From: Phaseolus vulgaris
Taxonomy: Eukaryota > Streptophyta > Magnoliopsida > Fabales > Fabaceae
NCBI RefSeq assembly: GCF_000499845.2
Contig: NC_023756.2
Location: 31,835,660 to 31,899,659, forward strand
Reading direction: 5' to 3'
Length of the DNA: 64,000 nt
The notes under the pieces are model-generated. The model saw only the letters and a list, made by a program, of their open reading frames with translations, ran no database searches and was not told where the DNA came from. The position numbers and the translations under genes are program-made. Below are positions 45,309-56,991 of this stretch, one piece after another (the first letter of the stretch is position 1; each line of letters begins with the position of its first letter).

Positions 45309-46969
45309 TTAAAACCTTCTCTTTGGTAGCCATTTTGCTAAGTTCTTAGGAACAAGATGCTTTCTAGCAATGCAAGACCTAGATGTATGACCAGATTTCA
45401 TGTAGTAAAAACAGGTTACATGAGATGCCTTTTTGCCACTGTTAAAAGCTGAAAAAACTGATTTTGCTGGAACAAAAAAACTTGAAAGCTTTTTGACATT
45501 GGTTGTATTTCCAGAGGTATAACCAAGTCCATTCTTATTGAAAACAACATTCTGTGATCCAAGGAGAGACTCAAGGTTTTCTCTTCCCTTGGTGAAATTG
45601 GAAAGGGTTTTCAGCAAATATTCCACTTGTTTTTCCAATCTTTTGCAGTTTTCACAGTTTTTAATAGAGGCATGCAAGCAAGTCAGTTCAAGGCTTACCA
45701 AATCTGTTTTGGCCTTATGCAATTCTTCCTCAAGTGTTTTTACTTTAGGTGCCAACACATTATTTACCTTTTGCAGCTTATTACATATTACAGCTAGCCT
45801 ATTGGCTTCATCATGTGTTTCCTTGAAGGCAGCAAGCAAATCATCATAGTTATCAGAATCAGCAGAAAAATTACTTACTGAATCAGAATTTGACTCCTCA
45901 TCCTTCATCATGAAGCACAAATTGTTCTCCTCATCTTCTGTTGAAGAACTGCTGGTTGAGGATGCTTCATTTTCCTCCCATGAGATGTAGGCTCTTCTTC
46001 CCTTGTTCCTTTCAAATTTCTTGCTGGCAGATTTGTCCTTTGTTTGATTGTCTGGACAATCTGTTTTGATATGCCCTGTTTTGCCACAGCCAAAGCAAGT
46101 ATATTTAGAGGAATTTGAATCATTGGGTTTAGGATACCTTCTTTTCTGCTGGTTCCTATTTTTGCTTTTCTTCCTCAGGAATTTGCTGAATCTTTTTGTA
46201 AGAAGGCTGATTGTATCATCATCTTCAGCATCTTCTTTTTCTTCCTTGATCTCATCCAGTGCAGTAGCTTTCAGGGCAAGACCTTTGGGTTTTCTCTCTG
46301 TTGTTTCTTGCTCTTTGAGTCTTTTGAGCTCTAGCTCATGCTCCATCAACTTTCCAAACAGTGCAGCAGTTCCCAACTTTGACAGATCACGGCTTTCAGA
46401 TATGGCTGTCACCTTTGGTTGCCAGCTTCTGTCGAGGCACTTCAATATCTTTATGTTGAGTTCCTCTCTGTCAAATTCTTTTCCCAAGCCAGTGAGGTGA
46501 TTCACAATATGGGTGAATCTTTTCTGCACATCAACAATGCTCTCCTCGGGTTGCATTCTGAACAGTTCATATTCTTGGATGAGCGCATGTTTCCTTGATC
46601 TTTTCACATCTTCAGTCCCCTCATGAGTCAGTTCTAAGACTTCCCACATCTCCTTAGCTGACTTACATTGAGATATCCTGAAGAACTCATCCATTGTCAA
46701 TGCAGAGGTATGATGTTCTTGGCCACAAGATCATGTTGAGCCTTCCTCCTTTCGGTCTCATTCCATTCTGATCTTGGCTTTACCTTTTCTTCATCCTTGA
46801 CAACCTGCATTGGCACATAAGGTCCATTGACCACAACTTCCCAAATCAATGCATCAATGGATTCCATGAAAATTCTCATTCTAACTTTCCAAAATGCATA
46901 ATTCATTCCATTGAACATAGGTGGTCTATTAACAGCAGAACCCTCAGCAAAAAAGCACATTAAACTCAT
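45309..46969 (-). pseudogene. gag: Copia Q gag with a 1-base frameshift
   Basis: Sirevirus-type gag. The first part (46969-46697) carries RPPMFNGMNYAFWKVRMRIF. A missing A near 46712 shifts the frame after AKNII; the second part (46700-45309) resumes at TMDEFFRISQCKSAKEMW. It then has QEYELFRM, LNIKILKCLDRSW, a first zinc knuckle CFGCGKTGHIKTDC, an acidic-serine tract, a coiled coil and a second knuckle CFYYMKSGHTSRSC in which the second Cys is Tyr. It would form the capsid. Confidence 0.88.
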
Positions 46970-47007
46970 ACATTATTACAAACAAACTTGATTAAAATAC
47001 AAGTCCT

Positions 47008-47020
47008 AGCTCTGATACAA
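47008..47020 (-). other. Primer-binding site of copia Q, initiator-Met type
   Basis: Minus strand TTGTATCAGAGCT starts two bases after the 5' LTR. It matches TGGTATCAGAGC apart from one base. Confidence 0.8.
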
Positions 47021-47021
47021 T

Positions 47022-48796
47022 TGTTGGGTTTAATAGTGTCAAAGTTCAAGAGGGGGGGTGAATTGACCTTTTAAAAGCTTCTCGCAGAAACAGAGTTTAA
47101 CACAATTTACAGAAAATAAATCGATTTATGTGTAAATGAACAGATTTATTTTGGCAATGTTTTTTTGTTTGAAAAGCGTTTATACAGCAAGGTTAATCAC
47201 AAGATCTGCAGATATGTTTTTCAGATGCTCACACACTGATATTGGAATGTAAAACAGTGAAACACAAAACAACAAACTTTAATTTCAAGCAAGTGATTAA
47301 GGTTCAATTGATAGCATGCCAATTAATTGAGTAACCTTTCCAAACAACCTGTTCCAGTGGCTTTTAACAAACTATGAGTGTTCTTCTTGATGTCAAGCAA
47401 TTTTCCAGAAATTAAGAACAATGAATCACAGAACAGCAAGCTTCAACTTTAAGCAATTGTTTAAGGTTCAATTAATAGCTTTGACAATTTCTTGAGCAAC
47501 CTATCACAGTCAATCTGTTCCAGTGGCTTTTAGCAGATTATATATGTTCTTATCAGATTCAAACAACTTTTTCAGAAATTAAGAACAGTATGCACAGTGC
47601 CCAAAAAGAACAGATTTATTTTCAATTGAACAGATTTATTTCTTTGCTGTTTTATCAATTATGCAGAAACGAAATTGCAGAGAGTGAGAGAGAATGAACA
47701 CAAGCAGTTATACTGGTTCACTCAACTGAGCTACATCCAGTCTTCACCAAAACCAGGTGGAAATCACTAAAACACAGCACAACCTAGTACAATTCCCACT
47801 TTTCTTGAAACCTACAAGAACTTAGGTACTCTTGCTGAAAAAACCTATTTCAGCTCACACACACACTCTCCAAGAAAACCTATCAAGAAGAGTGTTCAAC
47901 CAAACTATTACAAGAAATGAGAAGTGAAACGACTACACCTGATTGAGGATACAAAGATCTGCCTTAAACCAGTAGGCAAGATTGCTAGAACAGTAGCAGC
48001 ACCTCACACCAAGCTTTTGGAACCAAACCAAGAACAAGCACTTTGTGATTTTTGAATCTTTGAAGAACAAATGCTAATCCTTTGTAAACACTTAACTCTC
48101 TGCTGTCAAAACTTGTTTTTGCAAATGTATGAAATTGATATTAATCTCAGAAACAAGTTTGCATTTTATAGAAAGCCAACTTATAACAGATTTTTGAAAA
48201 ACAGTTAAAGCTGTTATAAAATGAACAGATTGAAAATAAAATGAACAAATTTATTTTCAAAAGCAGTTAGAGAATTTGTTCAGTGAGGAGACTTAGTCAA
48301 CCATTATGGTGCTGAGATAAAACTGAAAAACGTTTAAGCTTGACATGGCACCATAGACAAAAAGAATCTATTCATTTACAGATGAACAGATTTATTTTTC
48401 AAAACGAAAACAGAAAAAGTTTAACTATTTAAAACTCAGTCGTTTTGAAAAGAAGAAGACTTAGTCAAAATACTTGATGCACAAAATCTAATTTTTACAA
48501 GACTTAGCCAAGGCATCAGTGTAAAAATGAATCTGTTTATTTAGAAAAGAAAAGATTTATTTTTATGCAGTAAACGTGTTTTTTGTAAAACATGTGAAAA
48601 ACAGTTTAAGAAAACTTATGCTTGTTCTTATCACATGGTCAGTGGTTATGAGGTGAGTTACTCAGCAAAAAGCCCACTCTTAGACAACCTCTAAGCACTA
48701 CCTAAGACACACTTAAAGCAAAGCAAAATACAAATAAAATGTGCATATAAGTCTTCATCAAACACAATCTTGAAGGGGCAGCAACCATCTTCAACA
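47022..48796 (-). repeat. 5' LTR of copia Q (1775 bp)
   Basis: Partner of 25802-27578 with about 25 mismatches and small indels in a CA run. Outer end ACCATCTTCAACA followed by TAAAC. Confidence 0.93.
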
Positions 48797-48801
48797 TAAA
48801 C

Positions 48802-48939
48802 AACCGAATGTTTTAAAGAAACAATCGATTGTTTTTCTGGTGCTTTGTTGTTTTGTGCTTTGTATCTTGGCTAACTGAATTTCTGATTGAGTTTCATACA
48901 AAGGATTTTGTTCTAGCTTAAAAAGTTTTCGAAAACCCC
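48802..48939 (+). repeat. Copia P 5' LTR, piece 3
   Basis: Continues the LTR interrupted at 25801. It has AAACAATCGATTGTTT near 48821 and ends at ACCCC (48935-48939), the target duplication of the composite element. Confidence 0.78.
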
Positions 48940-49137
48940 TGTTCCTGTATGCCAATACAGTCCCACATCGCTCAGAAATCGAGGCCAAGGGCAGTTTATA
49001 TACTCCCTCCTCCCTTCACCCTTCGAGGCGCCTTTTAAGGACAAAACCGTGACGGAGCACCGATCTCCAAAGCGGACAATACCTCGAATGCGGTGATTGA
49101 CCCTAGCGATGCTGCCCAACGACTTGAGGTTAGAACA
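48940..49137 (+). repeat. 5' short LTR of the composite (198 bp)
   Basis: TGTTCCTGTATGCCAATACA to GAGGTTAGAACA. It has a TTTATATACTCC promoter-like word near 48996. Very short for a Tat element. Confidence 0.92.
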
Positions 49138-49139
49138 TT

Positions 49140-49156
49140 TGGCGCCCACCGTGGGG
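49140..49156 (+). other. Primer-binding site, tRNA-Lys type
   Basis: TGGCGCCCACCGTGGGG, a full match to the expected complement of plant tRNA-Lys(CUU). It is part of a 25-bp stretch (49133-49157) repeated at 60621-60645. Confidence 0.85.
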
Positions 49157-49236
49157 CAGATATAAAACATCAGTCCCATCACAAGTTGGAGAAAAGCTAC
49201 CAATTTACAGTAACGTTGAAGGAGGTTGGAGTGACA

Positions 49237-50500
49237 ATGGCCCCCACCAGACGAGGTACAGCACGCGCAGCCCCAGCAGAATTATCCATGCAACAGGTCC
49301 TGGAGATAATGAGGGGGCTGCAGCAGGATATGGCTGAGTCGAAGCTGGAACAGGAACGCATGCAGGCGGATCTCGACGCCTCGCATGAGAGAAATGACGA
49401 GCTCCACCGTGTGAATGAGGAGTTGCGCCAGGGCCTGAGAAACAATCGGGCGCAACATGGACACGACGAGATGGAGAACCATTCCCCACCAAGGGAATTT
49501 TCTACTCCCTTCTCCCAGGAGATTCTAGATGCAGCGATCCCGAACACATTTGCGGGGCCCAAGGTGATCTTCACCGGGATGGAGGACCCAGAGACGCACC
49601 TTGCTGCATTCCACACACAGATGGTCCTGGTAGGCGGTTCTGACGATGCCAAGTGCAAGCTCTTTATGAGCACCCTGACTGGGATGGCCATAGACTGGTT
49701 CATCAGCCTCCCGGACGGCCATATCACATCTTTCTGCCAATTGTCGCGATTGTTCAGGGAGTAATACTTGGCAAACAAAGCCCCGCCGCCTGTCTCCTAC
49801 AATTTGTTCGATGTGAAGCAGTATCAGGGGGAGACCCTGAAGGAGTACATTAATCGCTTCGGGGCCCAGGTTGTGAAGGTTGGCACGATAGAGGAGCCAA
49901 TGATGGTGTACGCATTCGTGAAGGGCGTATGCCCCGATCCTTTTGGAGAGTCTATCATTCGCAACCGCCCCAGGACTTTCGCTGAGGTACGGCGTCGGGC
50001 GGTAGAACATATTGCTTCTGAAGGGGAGGTGTGCGTGAAACGCACCAGCGTCGTACCCTCACGCCCGAGAGGACCGGCGCGAACTCAGCCCGCCCGAGTC
50101 AATGAGACCACGACGGGAAGAAAGAAGCCCGATGCGAGACGCCCCTACGAGGCCAGAAAGCCCCAGCCCCGGGGTCCGGCGGGGGGCGATCGCCCAGCCA
50201 GAGAAAGGGCGAGACCGGCAAGGTATAACTTCGTGGTGGAGCTGAAGGATTTGATCGCCGTGCCTAACATAGCTGAGAGGTTGAGGCGACCGGCGAAGAC
50301 TGACAAGGTGTTAGGGCCTCGCAAAGACTCTTGGTGCGAATTCCACGAGGCTTTCGGGCACCACATTGATAATTGCCTGTCGTTGGGCTACCAGCTAGAT
50401 GAGCTGGTGAGGACTGGGTTTTTGAAGGATTATGTCGCGGAGCCCACGACGACTACCACCTTGTCGCCGCCGCAGGCGGAAGAACCAGCACACGAGATGC
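49237..50500 (+). pseudogene. gag: Tat gag of the composite element
   Basis: Begins MAPTRRGTARAAPAELSMQQ, then a coiled segment, the gag domain (FHTQMVLVGGSDDAKCKLFM), a basic region and the knuckle WCEFHEAFGHHIDNC near 50335. TAA at 49762-49764 replaces the Gln of the E1 EQY motif; the frame is then open through protease and RT. Same protein family as E1 and E2 but a distinct subfamily. Confidence 0.88.
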
Positions 50501-52533
50501 CTGTGCTTGGCGAGGTCCACACCATTGCTGGAGGTTTTTCCGGCGGAGGACCCACCGCCTCCCAGCGGAAGAAATACGCGAGGGGGGTCAATTCAATCGA
50601 AGAGAGACTTTCGGGGGAGCCGTGGGAGTCGGATCTCGTGTTCACAAGAAGAGACCTCCGGGATGTGGTACCCCACGACAACGACCCCGTTGTCATCTCA
50701 GTCGTCACAGCCGGGAGGAAGGTGCACAGAGTGCTTGTCGACCAAGGAAGTTCGGCAGACGTCATGTTTCTGTCGACCTTTAATAAGTTACGGTTGTCCC
50801 TCGATCTGTTGAGTCCATACACGGGGTGCCTATATGGGTTTGGGGACAACCAGGTGGAAGTCCGGGGATACCTGGAGTTGAGGACTACGTTCACGGACGG
50901 AGAGGCCTCCCGTACCGAAAGCATCCGGTACCTGGTCGTGAACGCCAACTCCGCCTACAATATTTTGCTGGGCAGGCCGGCGTTAAACCGTTTGAACGCG
51001 GTGTCCTCCACACGCCACATGAAGATGAAGCTGCCAGCCCTCTGTGGTAAGGTGATAGTCATTAGGTCAGACCAGGAGGAGGCGAGAAAATGCTATGAGA
51101 ACAGCCTGAAAACGAAGAGAAGCGTTTTCATGGTATATGAACGTCTGCCATGCGCGGACACGACGATGATTGAGGCGACACCCGCGGGGTCGACGCCTAT
51201 TGAGGCCATACCGGCGAGGGCGGCGTCCGAAGCAGACGCACCCGTGGAGGAAGGTCCTAGCGACGTGGCGCCCGTGCAAGAGGCGGCGCCCGTCGAGGAT
51301 GAGAGCAGAGAACAGCCAGCCACCAACGCCGTAGAAAGGGAGATCGGTGGCAAGACATTCAAGTTAGGGAGTTTGATGAGTCCGGGAGAGCAGGAAGGGG
51401 TGGCAGAAGTGATTTCGCGCCACCTGGATGCCTTCGCATGGTCCGCCTCGGATATGCCCGGTATCGACCCTGATTTCCTATGTCACCACCTCAGCATGGA
51501 TGCCACGGTCCGCCCCGTGCGCCAGAGAAGGAGAAAGTTCAACGAGGAGAAACAGCAGGTGGTGAAGGACGAAACGCAAAAGCTGTTGAAGGCTGACCAT
51601 ATCAGGGAGATTCAATACCCTGAGTGGCTTGCCAATGTCGTCTTGGTGAAAAAGGCGAATGGGAAATGGAGGATGTGCGTGGACTTCACGGACCTGAATA
51701 AGGCGTGCCCAAAGGACTCGTACCCGCTGCCCAGCATCGACGCCTTGGTAGATAGTGCGTCCGGCAGCAAGGTGCTGAGTTTCCTGGACGCCTTCTCAGG
51801 GTACAATCAGATGAAGATGCACCCCAGAGACGAGAACAAAACTGCATTCATGACTGAGACTTGCAATTACTGCTATAAGGTGATGCCCTTCGGGCTGAAA
51901 AACGCGGGCGCCACGTACCAGAGGCTAATGGACAAGGTCCTGGCGCCCATGCTCGGGAGGAATGTGTACGCCTATGTCGACGACATGGTGGTGGCATCGC
52001 AGAACAAGGCGCAGCACATGGTAGATCTGGAGGAGTTGTTCGTTACGATATCCAAGTACCGCCTCAAGTTAAACCTTGAGAAGTGTGTTTCCGGGGTAGA
52101 GGCCGGTAAGTTCTTGGGTTTCATGCTCACGGAGAGGGAGATAGAGGCGAACCCCGACAAGTGCGCGGCGATTATCGCCATGCGAAGCCCGGCGTCGGTA
52201 AGGGAGGTGCAACAGCTGACAGGACGGATGGCGGCGCTCTCAAGGTTTGTTTCCGTCGGGGGAGAGAAGGGGCATCCATATTTCCAGTGCCTCAAGAGAA
52301 ACAGTCGCTTTGCGTGGACTGATGAGTGCGAAGCGGCTTTCATTAAGCTAAAGGAGTACCTGGCGACGCCACCGGTCCTCTGCAAACTGGTAACAGGCGT
52401 GCCCCTCCGGCTATACTTTACAGTTACGGAACGAGCTATCAGCTGAGTGCTGGTCCAGGAACAAGACCAGATTCAAAAACCCATTTATTTTGTAAGCAAG
52501 GCCTTACAAGGCGCAGAAACCAGATACTAGGCG
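50501..52533 (+). pseudogene. pol: Tat protease and reverse transcriptase of the composite
   Basis: Open in frame from 49768 to TGA 52444-52446. The protease has RKVHRVLVDQGSSADVMF near 50720 and LLGRPALNRLNA; a low-complexity Ala/Pro/Glu linker follows. RT has VDFTDLNKACPKDSYPLP, FLDAFSGYNQMKMH and catalytic YVDDMVVAS near 51975. RNase H begins before the TGA, and a further TAG at 52528-52530 replaces CAG of the YQALEK motif. The enzyme motifs themselves are kept, so the breaks are recent. Confidence 0.9.
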
Positions 52534-53376
52534 TTGGAGAAGGCAGCGCTGGCGGTGGTATTTTCAGCCAGGAGGCTCCGTCATTACTTCCACAGCTTCA
52601 CGGTGGTAGTGATGACGAACCTCCCTATACAGAAGGTGTTGCAGAAGCCTGATGTGGCTGGGAGAATGGTACGCTGGGCGGTGAAACTGTCAGAATTCGA
52701 CATCCAGTATGAGCCTAGAGGGTCCATCAAAGGGCAGGTATACGCAGATTTTATAGCGGAGCTGTCGCCCGGAGGGGAGCAAGAGGTGGAGGTGGGCTCG
52801 CAGTGGTTGCTCTCGGTTGATAGCTCTTCCAACCAGCAAGGGAGCGGTGCGGGAATAGTCTTGGAGGGACCCAACGGCGTGCTGATTGAGCAGGCCCTGC
52901 GCTTCGCCTTCAAGGCAAGTAACAATCAGGCAGAATATGAAGTCCTGATAGCAGGAATGCTCCTGGCCAAGGAGATGGGCACGCAGAACCTCCTGGAGAA
53001 AAGCGACTCCCAGCTGATAACGGGGCAGGTGTCGGGTGAGTTCCAGGCGAAGGACCCACAGATGGCGGCATATCTGAAATACGTCCAATTGTTGAAAGGA
53101 GCGTTCAACGCTCTTGAGCTGATACATGTCCCCAGGGAGCAGAATGCCAGAGCTGAACTGCTTGCAAAGCTGGCCAGCTCAGGCAAGGGGGGTAGACAGA
53201 GGACAGTGATCCAAGAGACTCTCAAAGCTCCGCGTAGATTCGTGGAAGACAACAGGGTGGACGTCCTCCAGATTTATACAACAAGGGGAAGGCCGAGGAG
53301 TCATTACTCTTTGACCCAGGATACGCAGAGGGCACCCCGCATCAGCACATACGCGGATGCGCCCGAAGAAGAGTAG
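52534..53376 (+). pseudogene. pol: Tat RNase H end and archaeal-type RNase H of the composite
   Basis: Continues after the TAG at 52528 with ALEKAALAVVFSARRLRHYF. The second RNase H starts LSVDSSSNQQGSGAGIVLEG near 52815 with NNQAEYEVLIAGM. It ends at TAG 53374-53376 in a linker before integrase. The duplicated RNase H confirms the Tat lineage. Confidence 0.88.
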
Positions 53377-54636
53377 ATGCAGGTATGCGTTTTGACCCAG
53401 GGAGACACCTGCATGACGCCCTACAAGCGATACCTGGCGGATGGGGCTCTCCCAGTAGAGCCTGAAGAGGGTAAAAAGGTCAAAAGGAACGCCGCAAGGT
53501 ACACCCTGGTGGATGGGGTGTTGTTCAGGCACAGTTTCACTCACCCTATCCTAACATGCGTAAGTGGCGACGAGTGCACCAGGATAATGGCAGAGCTACA
53601 CGAAGGCATTTGCCGGAGCCACGTAGGTGGAAGGTCCCTAGCCTCCAAAGTAATACGCGCAGGATTCTTCTGGCCAACAGTGAAAGAAGACTGCGCACGA
53701 CACGCCCGGCGGTGCAGACAATGCCAAAAGCACGCCGACTGGCATAAGGCGCCGCTAGAAGAATTGCGGTCCATATACAGCCCGTGGCCTTTCCATACAT
53801 GGGGAATTGACATCCTGGGCCCGTTCCCACTGGCAATCAGGCAGATGAAGGATTTGGTCGTCGCCATCAAATACTTCACCAAGTGGATAGAGGCAGAGCC
53901 CGTAGCACAGATCACTGCGCACAAGGTACAACATTTTGTGTGGAAGAACATCGTGTGCCGCTTTGGCGTACCTAGGCGCTTAATATCTGATAACGGGACC
54001 CAGTTTGCCAGTCAGCAGTTGAGAAATCTGTGCACTGAGGTAGGAATCAAAGAAGTGTTCGCATCGGTTGAACATCCCCAGACCAACAGACAAGTGGAGT
54101 CGGCAAACAGAGTTTTGCTGAGGGGGTTAAAGAGGAGGTTAGAGAAAGCCAAAGGGGCGTGGGCGGAAGAGGTACCAAGGATTGTATGGGCATACCACAC
54201 CACGCCCCAATCCTCTACTATGGAGACGCCTTTTAGTTTGGTGTACGGGTCGGACGCGATGATTCCAGTAGAAATACATGAAAGCTCACCACGTTTTCAA
54301 AACTTTGTGGTGGAGGAATCCAATGAAAAGAGGCGGGTAAACCTGGATCTGCTAGACGAGGCCAGGGAAGAAGCCAGAATAAAAGCTGAAGCGATGAAGA
54401 GAAGAGTAGAGCGGCAATATAGCTCTAAGGTAAAGCCGCGACAGTTTCAGGTCGGCGACCTGGTGATGAGGAAAGCTCACCCATACGAGTTGGAGAATAA
54501 GCTGTCTCCCAAGTGGACCGGACCCTTCAGAGTTACTGAGGCTATGGGCAACGGTTCGTACAACCTAGAGACTTTGGATGGAGGTCCTATTCCGCGCAGT
54601 TGGAACGCAGCCAACTTAAAATTTTATTTCAGTTGA
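53377..54636 (+). pseudogene. pol: Tat integrase of the composite
   Basis: In frame after TAG 53374-53376. It has the zinc region HEGICRSHVGG to CRQCQKHA, catalytic D, D in WGIDILGPF and SDNGTQFAS, and QTNRQVES where the usual Gly is Arg next to the catalytic Glu. The C-terminal barrel is WTGPFRVTEAMGNGSYNLE and the natural stop is at 54634-54636. It would integrate the DNA copy if joined to an intact pol. Confidence 0.9.
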
Positions 54637-55076
54637 CTTATGTAAGCAGTTATGTAACAATTTAGTTGAAGGGGACGCTCTTTTTCCCCCTCGGGGGTTT
54701 TTTAATGAGGTCACCCAAATAAAAGGTAAAACCAGTTTGAGAAAAAGAAGTGCCTTGGTTTTCATCCTTTATCTTTCTCCGTTTGAAGTAATGTGATGCG
54801 TAGCCAAAAAAGAGGGCGTCGCCTAGGTCAAGGCGTCGCCAAGAGAAAAAGTGTCGCCCCAGGTGAGGGCGTCGCCCAGATGAAGGCATGCGCCGTTGGA
54901 AGGACAGGATGAAAGAAAAGCGCGCGGTATGCGAAACATATGCAAAGTAGAGCGGCGTTGCAAAAAATCAAGTATGATATAGAAAAGTTGTTGTTACAAG
55001 CAATGTTTGATACAATGAGCGTAGCACAAATGGAGCAAACACTACAGATCATGCAAAAACACGAACAAGCCATTTT
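54637..55076. other. 3' non-coding region after integrase
   Basis: Contains repeated GGCGTCGCC words (54808-54890). A 91-codon plus-strand ORF (54940-55215) has no recognisable domain and overlaps the antisense gene, so it is not called. Confidence 0.6.
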
Positions 55077-56042
55077 TCAGTGGCCATCGGAGTCAGACCT
55101 GGAGGAAGGCGAAACCCCATTCCTAGCCCGCAGAGCTCGAGTAAGTCGTGTCCTCCTCTCTTGGTTTATTTTCGAGCCTGCACCAAGGGAGATAAATGTG
55201 TCAGAAACACCATGAAGCAAGACAGACACGGTTAGAAAACAACAAAGGCCGGAGTTTCTAGGGCAGCGACTCTTACATATGTACTTTTCGAGAGTCCCAT
55301 CGTTGAACTCCAAGCTAATCAAAGTGGCAGAGTCAAAACCTCCCGCCTCAGCAAGAATCCGGCAAGCTATTTGATCACTTGGAGCCAGCTTCTTGAAGGG
55401 TTTGGTTTTGAGGGCTCTTGCCTCTCTCACCCAGTACAGCGGAAACCCATCCAGAGCGTCGGGAACAAGGTCAGTGCAGCAGATCTTGAAGAACCGGCCC
55501 TTCCACCCGGTGAACGAGTTCTGGAACGGTGTGAGGAGAACTCTCCCGGGAACGTTACTGAGAGTTACCCAGAGGTTGTGTCTCTGCCTCTTCACCTCAA
55601 AGAAGTGAAGAAAGAGGTCAACCGAGGGTGCACAACCCAGAAACCCGAAGAGAATGTCGAAGGCTTTGACAAAGGCCCAGCTGTTGGGGTATAACTGGGC
55701 CGGAGCAACGTTGATCTCCGTCAGCAGTTCCTTCTCGAACCAGGAGAAGGGTAGGCGCACTCCGATGGTCTTGAACACCACCTGGTAAAAGTAAAAGAAA
55801 GGGACCCCTTCGTTGGCCCGTTCGTCTCCGCATACTGGCTCCCCTAGAGTGCAAGGGAGCACAGCAATTTCGTCGTCATGCCTCCTCGCCAAGGCCCGGT
55901 GATCATAGGAACATGAATCCCCTTTGTGTTCCCTTATGGCCCTGGTAGCAAGTAAGCATGAACATTCGTCAAGAAGTTCACTCGAAGCCCAAGGGTACAG
56001 GTCCCTGGGACTGACCCTGGGAGAGGCAGCATGAGAGGACAT
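55077..56042 (-). CDS. Antisense gene copy B, 'Transposase_28'-like protein
   Basis: Opposite to gag-pol and open for 321 codons (56042-55077). The core reads VRLPFSWFEKELLTEINVAP, YPNSWAFVKAFDILFGFLG, GRVLLTPFQNSFTGWKGRF and DALDGFPLYWV, collinear with the E2 antisense protein. A likely intron runs 55276-55178 (99 bp; donor ATAT|GTAAGA, acceptor GGTGCAG) and keeps the frame, giving a short basic second exon ending SPSSRSDSDGH; retained or spliced, the frame is open. The coiled-coil tail of the E2 homologue is absent. No disabling mutation seen. Function unknown; possibly nuclear. Confidence 0.72.
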   Translation of the reverse strand: MSSHAASPRVSPRDLYPWASSELLDECSCLLATRAIREHKGDSCSYDHRALARRHDDEIAVLPCTLGEPVCGDERANEGVPFFYFYQVVFKTIGVRLPFSWFEKELLTEINVAPAQLYPNSWAFVKAFDILFGFLGCAPSVDLFLHFFEVKRQRHNLWVTLSNVPGRVLLTPFQNSFTGWKGRFFKICCTDLVPDALDGFPLYWVREARALKTKPFKKLAPSDQIACRILAEAGGFDSATLISLEFNDGTLEKYICKSRCPRNSGLCCFLTVSVLLHGVSDTFISLGAGSKINQERRTRLTRALRARNGVSPSSRSDSDGH

Positions 56043-56536
56043 TCTTTACCAAGATCTGGGATCGTCAAAGGCGTGTGGCCCGCCGAAAATGCGGGAGTCG
56101 AACGATGGGAGCGAAGGCTGGAAGAACCCTTCGTGAGAAAAGAAAGGGTGCAAGAAGGAAGGGTGCAAGAAGTGAGAACGTAAGTAGGTTATGAAGAGTG
56201 GAAAATGATGAGGATAGCTTCAGAGTTTGAAGAGTTAAATAAAGCGGTTAGAGCGCCAAACGACGCGAATGGATGCACCGCACGATCGAGCCACGTGGCA
56301 GCAGATGGAAGGGTGGCCCTGGCATCCCTGGTTAAACTCATAACACGTCGTATCAACAGAATACCCGATGGTACGATGCGCCGTCGAAAGGGGATCAGGG
56401 GCACAGTATCGAATGACTGGATGTCCCGTCAGCCATACAGGAAGCACCACGTGGATCAAGTTGAATGACTGAACGTCCCATCAGCTATACAAGAAGCGCC
56501 TCGTGGAAGATACGGGAAGGGCCTTGAGCTCTTCGC
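56043..56536 (-). promoter_or_regulatory. Upstream region of antisense copy B
   Basis: Non-coding. Two tandem near-repeats with GACTGGATGTCCCGTCAGCCATACA and variants at 56415-56450 and 56465-56500 (the second GACTGAACGTCCCATCAG). It includes CCACGTGG near 56449. It corresponds in position to the upstream DNA of copy A. Confidence 0.4.
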
Positions 56537-56905
56537 TGTCCCCAGGCGTCGACAAAGCCCAAGGTCAAAGCCAATGTCAAGGTAGGGACGACGTCCAAGG
56601 CGACGCTAGCATGAGACGCCCGAGGCGTCGCCTGGAACGACATAAAGGGCGACGCTAGTGTGAGACGTCGCGGGCGCCGCCCACCAAAATATCAGCGACT
56701 TTGCCTCCCCGATACCCACGGGTAGGAAAGACTGTGGAGGGAGACGAAGTCGAAGAAGGAGAAGTTAGTTATGGGCGCTGCCTCCCCGATACCCACAGGT
56801 AGGAAAGACTGTGGAGGGAAACGGAACCGCCAAAACGACCAGCGAATCACTAGCAGGGCGTTCCCCGATACCTATGGGTAGGAAAGACCGTGGAGGGAAC
56901 GACCC
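56537..56905 (+). repeat. Partial LTR related to 59439-60625, with three 77-79-bp repeats
   Basis: Begins TGTCCCCAGGCGTCGAC, matching the start of the lone LTR (CCAGGCGTTGAC) after a short deletion that also removed the polypurine tract. The word CCCCGATACCC plus GGTAGGAAAGAC recurs at 56707, 56784 and 56863, and once in the lone LTR at 59638. Confidence 0.65.
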
Positions 56906-56991
56906 TCCCCCAAAGCACTTGGCCTTTCAGACACCCGAGGACGATACGGCGCTGCGATGGCAGGCCTCTCCTTAGGCGTGGGCATCGGGCG

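Larger units (their letters stand above)
25802..48796 (-). mobile_element. Sirevirus-type Ty1/copia element Q with env-like ORF
   Basis: Flanked by the perfect duplication TAAAC (25797-25801 and 48797-48801). In minus-strand order: 5' LTR 48796-47022, primer site, gag, remnants of protease and integrase, RT-RNase H, env-like ORF, polypurine tract, 3' LTR 27578-25802. Without nested insertions it is about 9.5 kb. The LTR pair differs at about 25 of ~1776 sites (about 1.4%). The gag frameshift and the large protease-integrase deletion make it defective. Confidence 0.92.

Noticed and set aside
54940..55215. 91-codon plus-strand ORF after the composite integrase
   Set aside because: Overlaps the end of antisense gene B, has no recognisable domain, and no counterpart is seen at the same place in E2.
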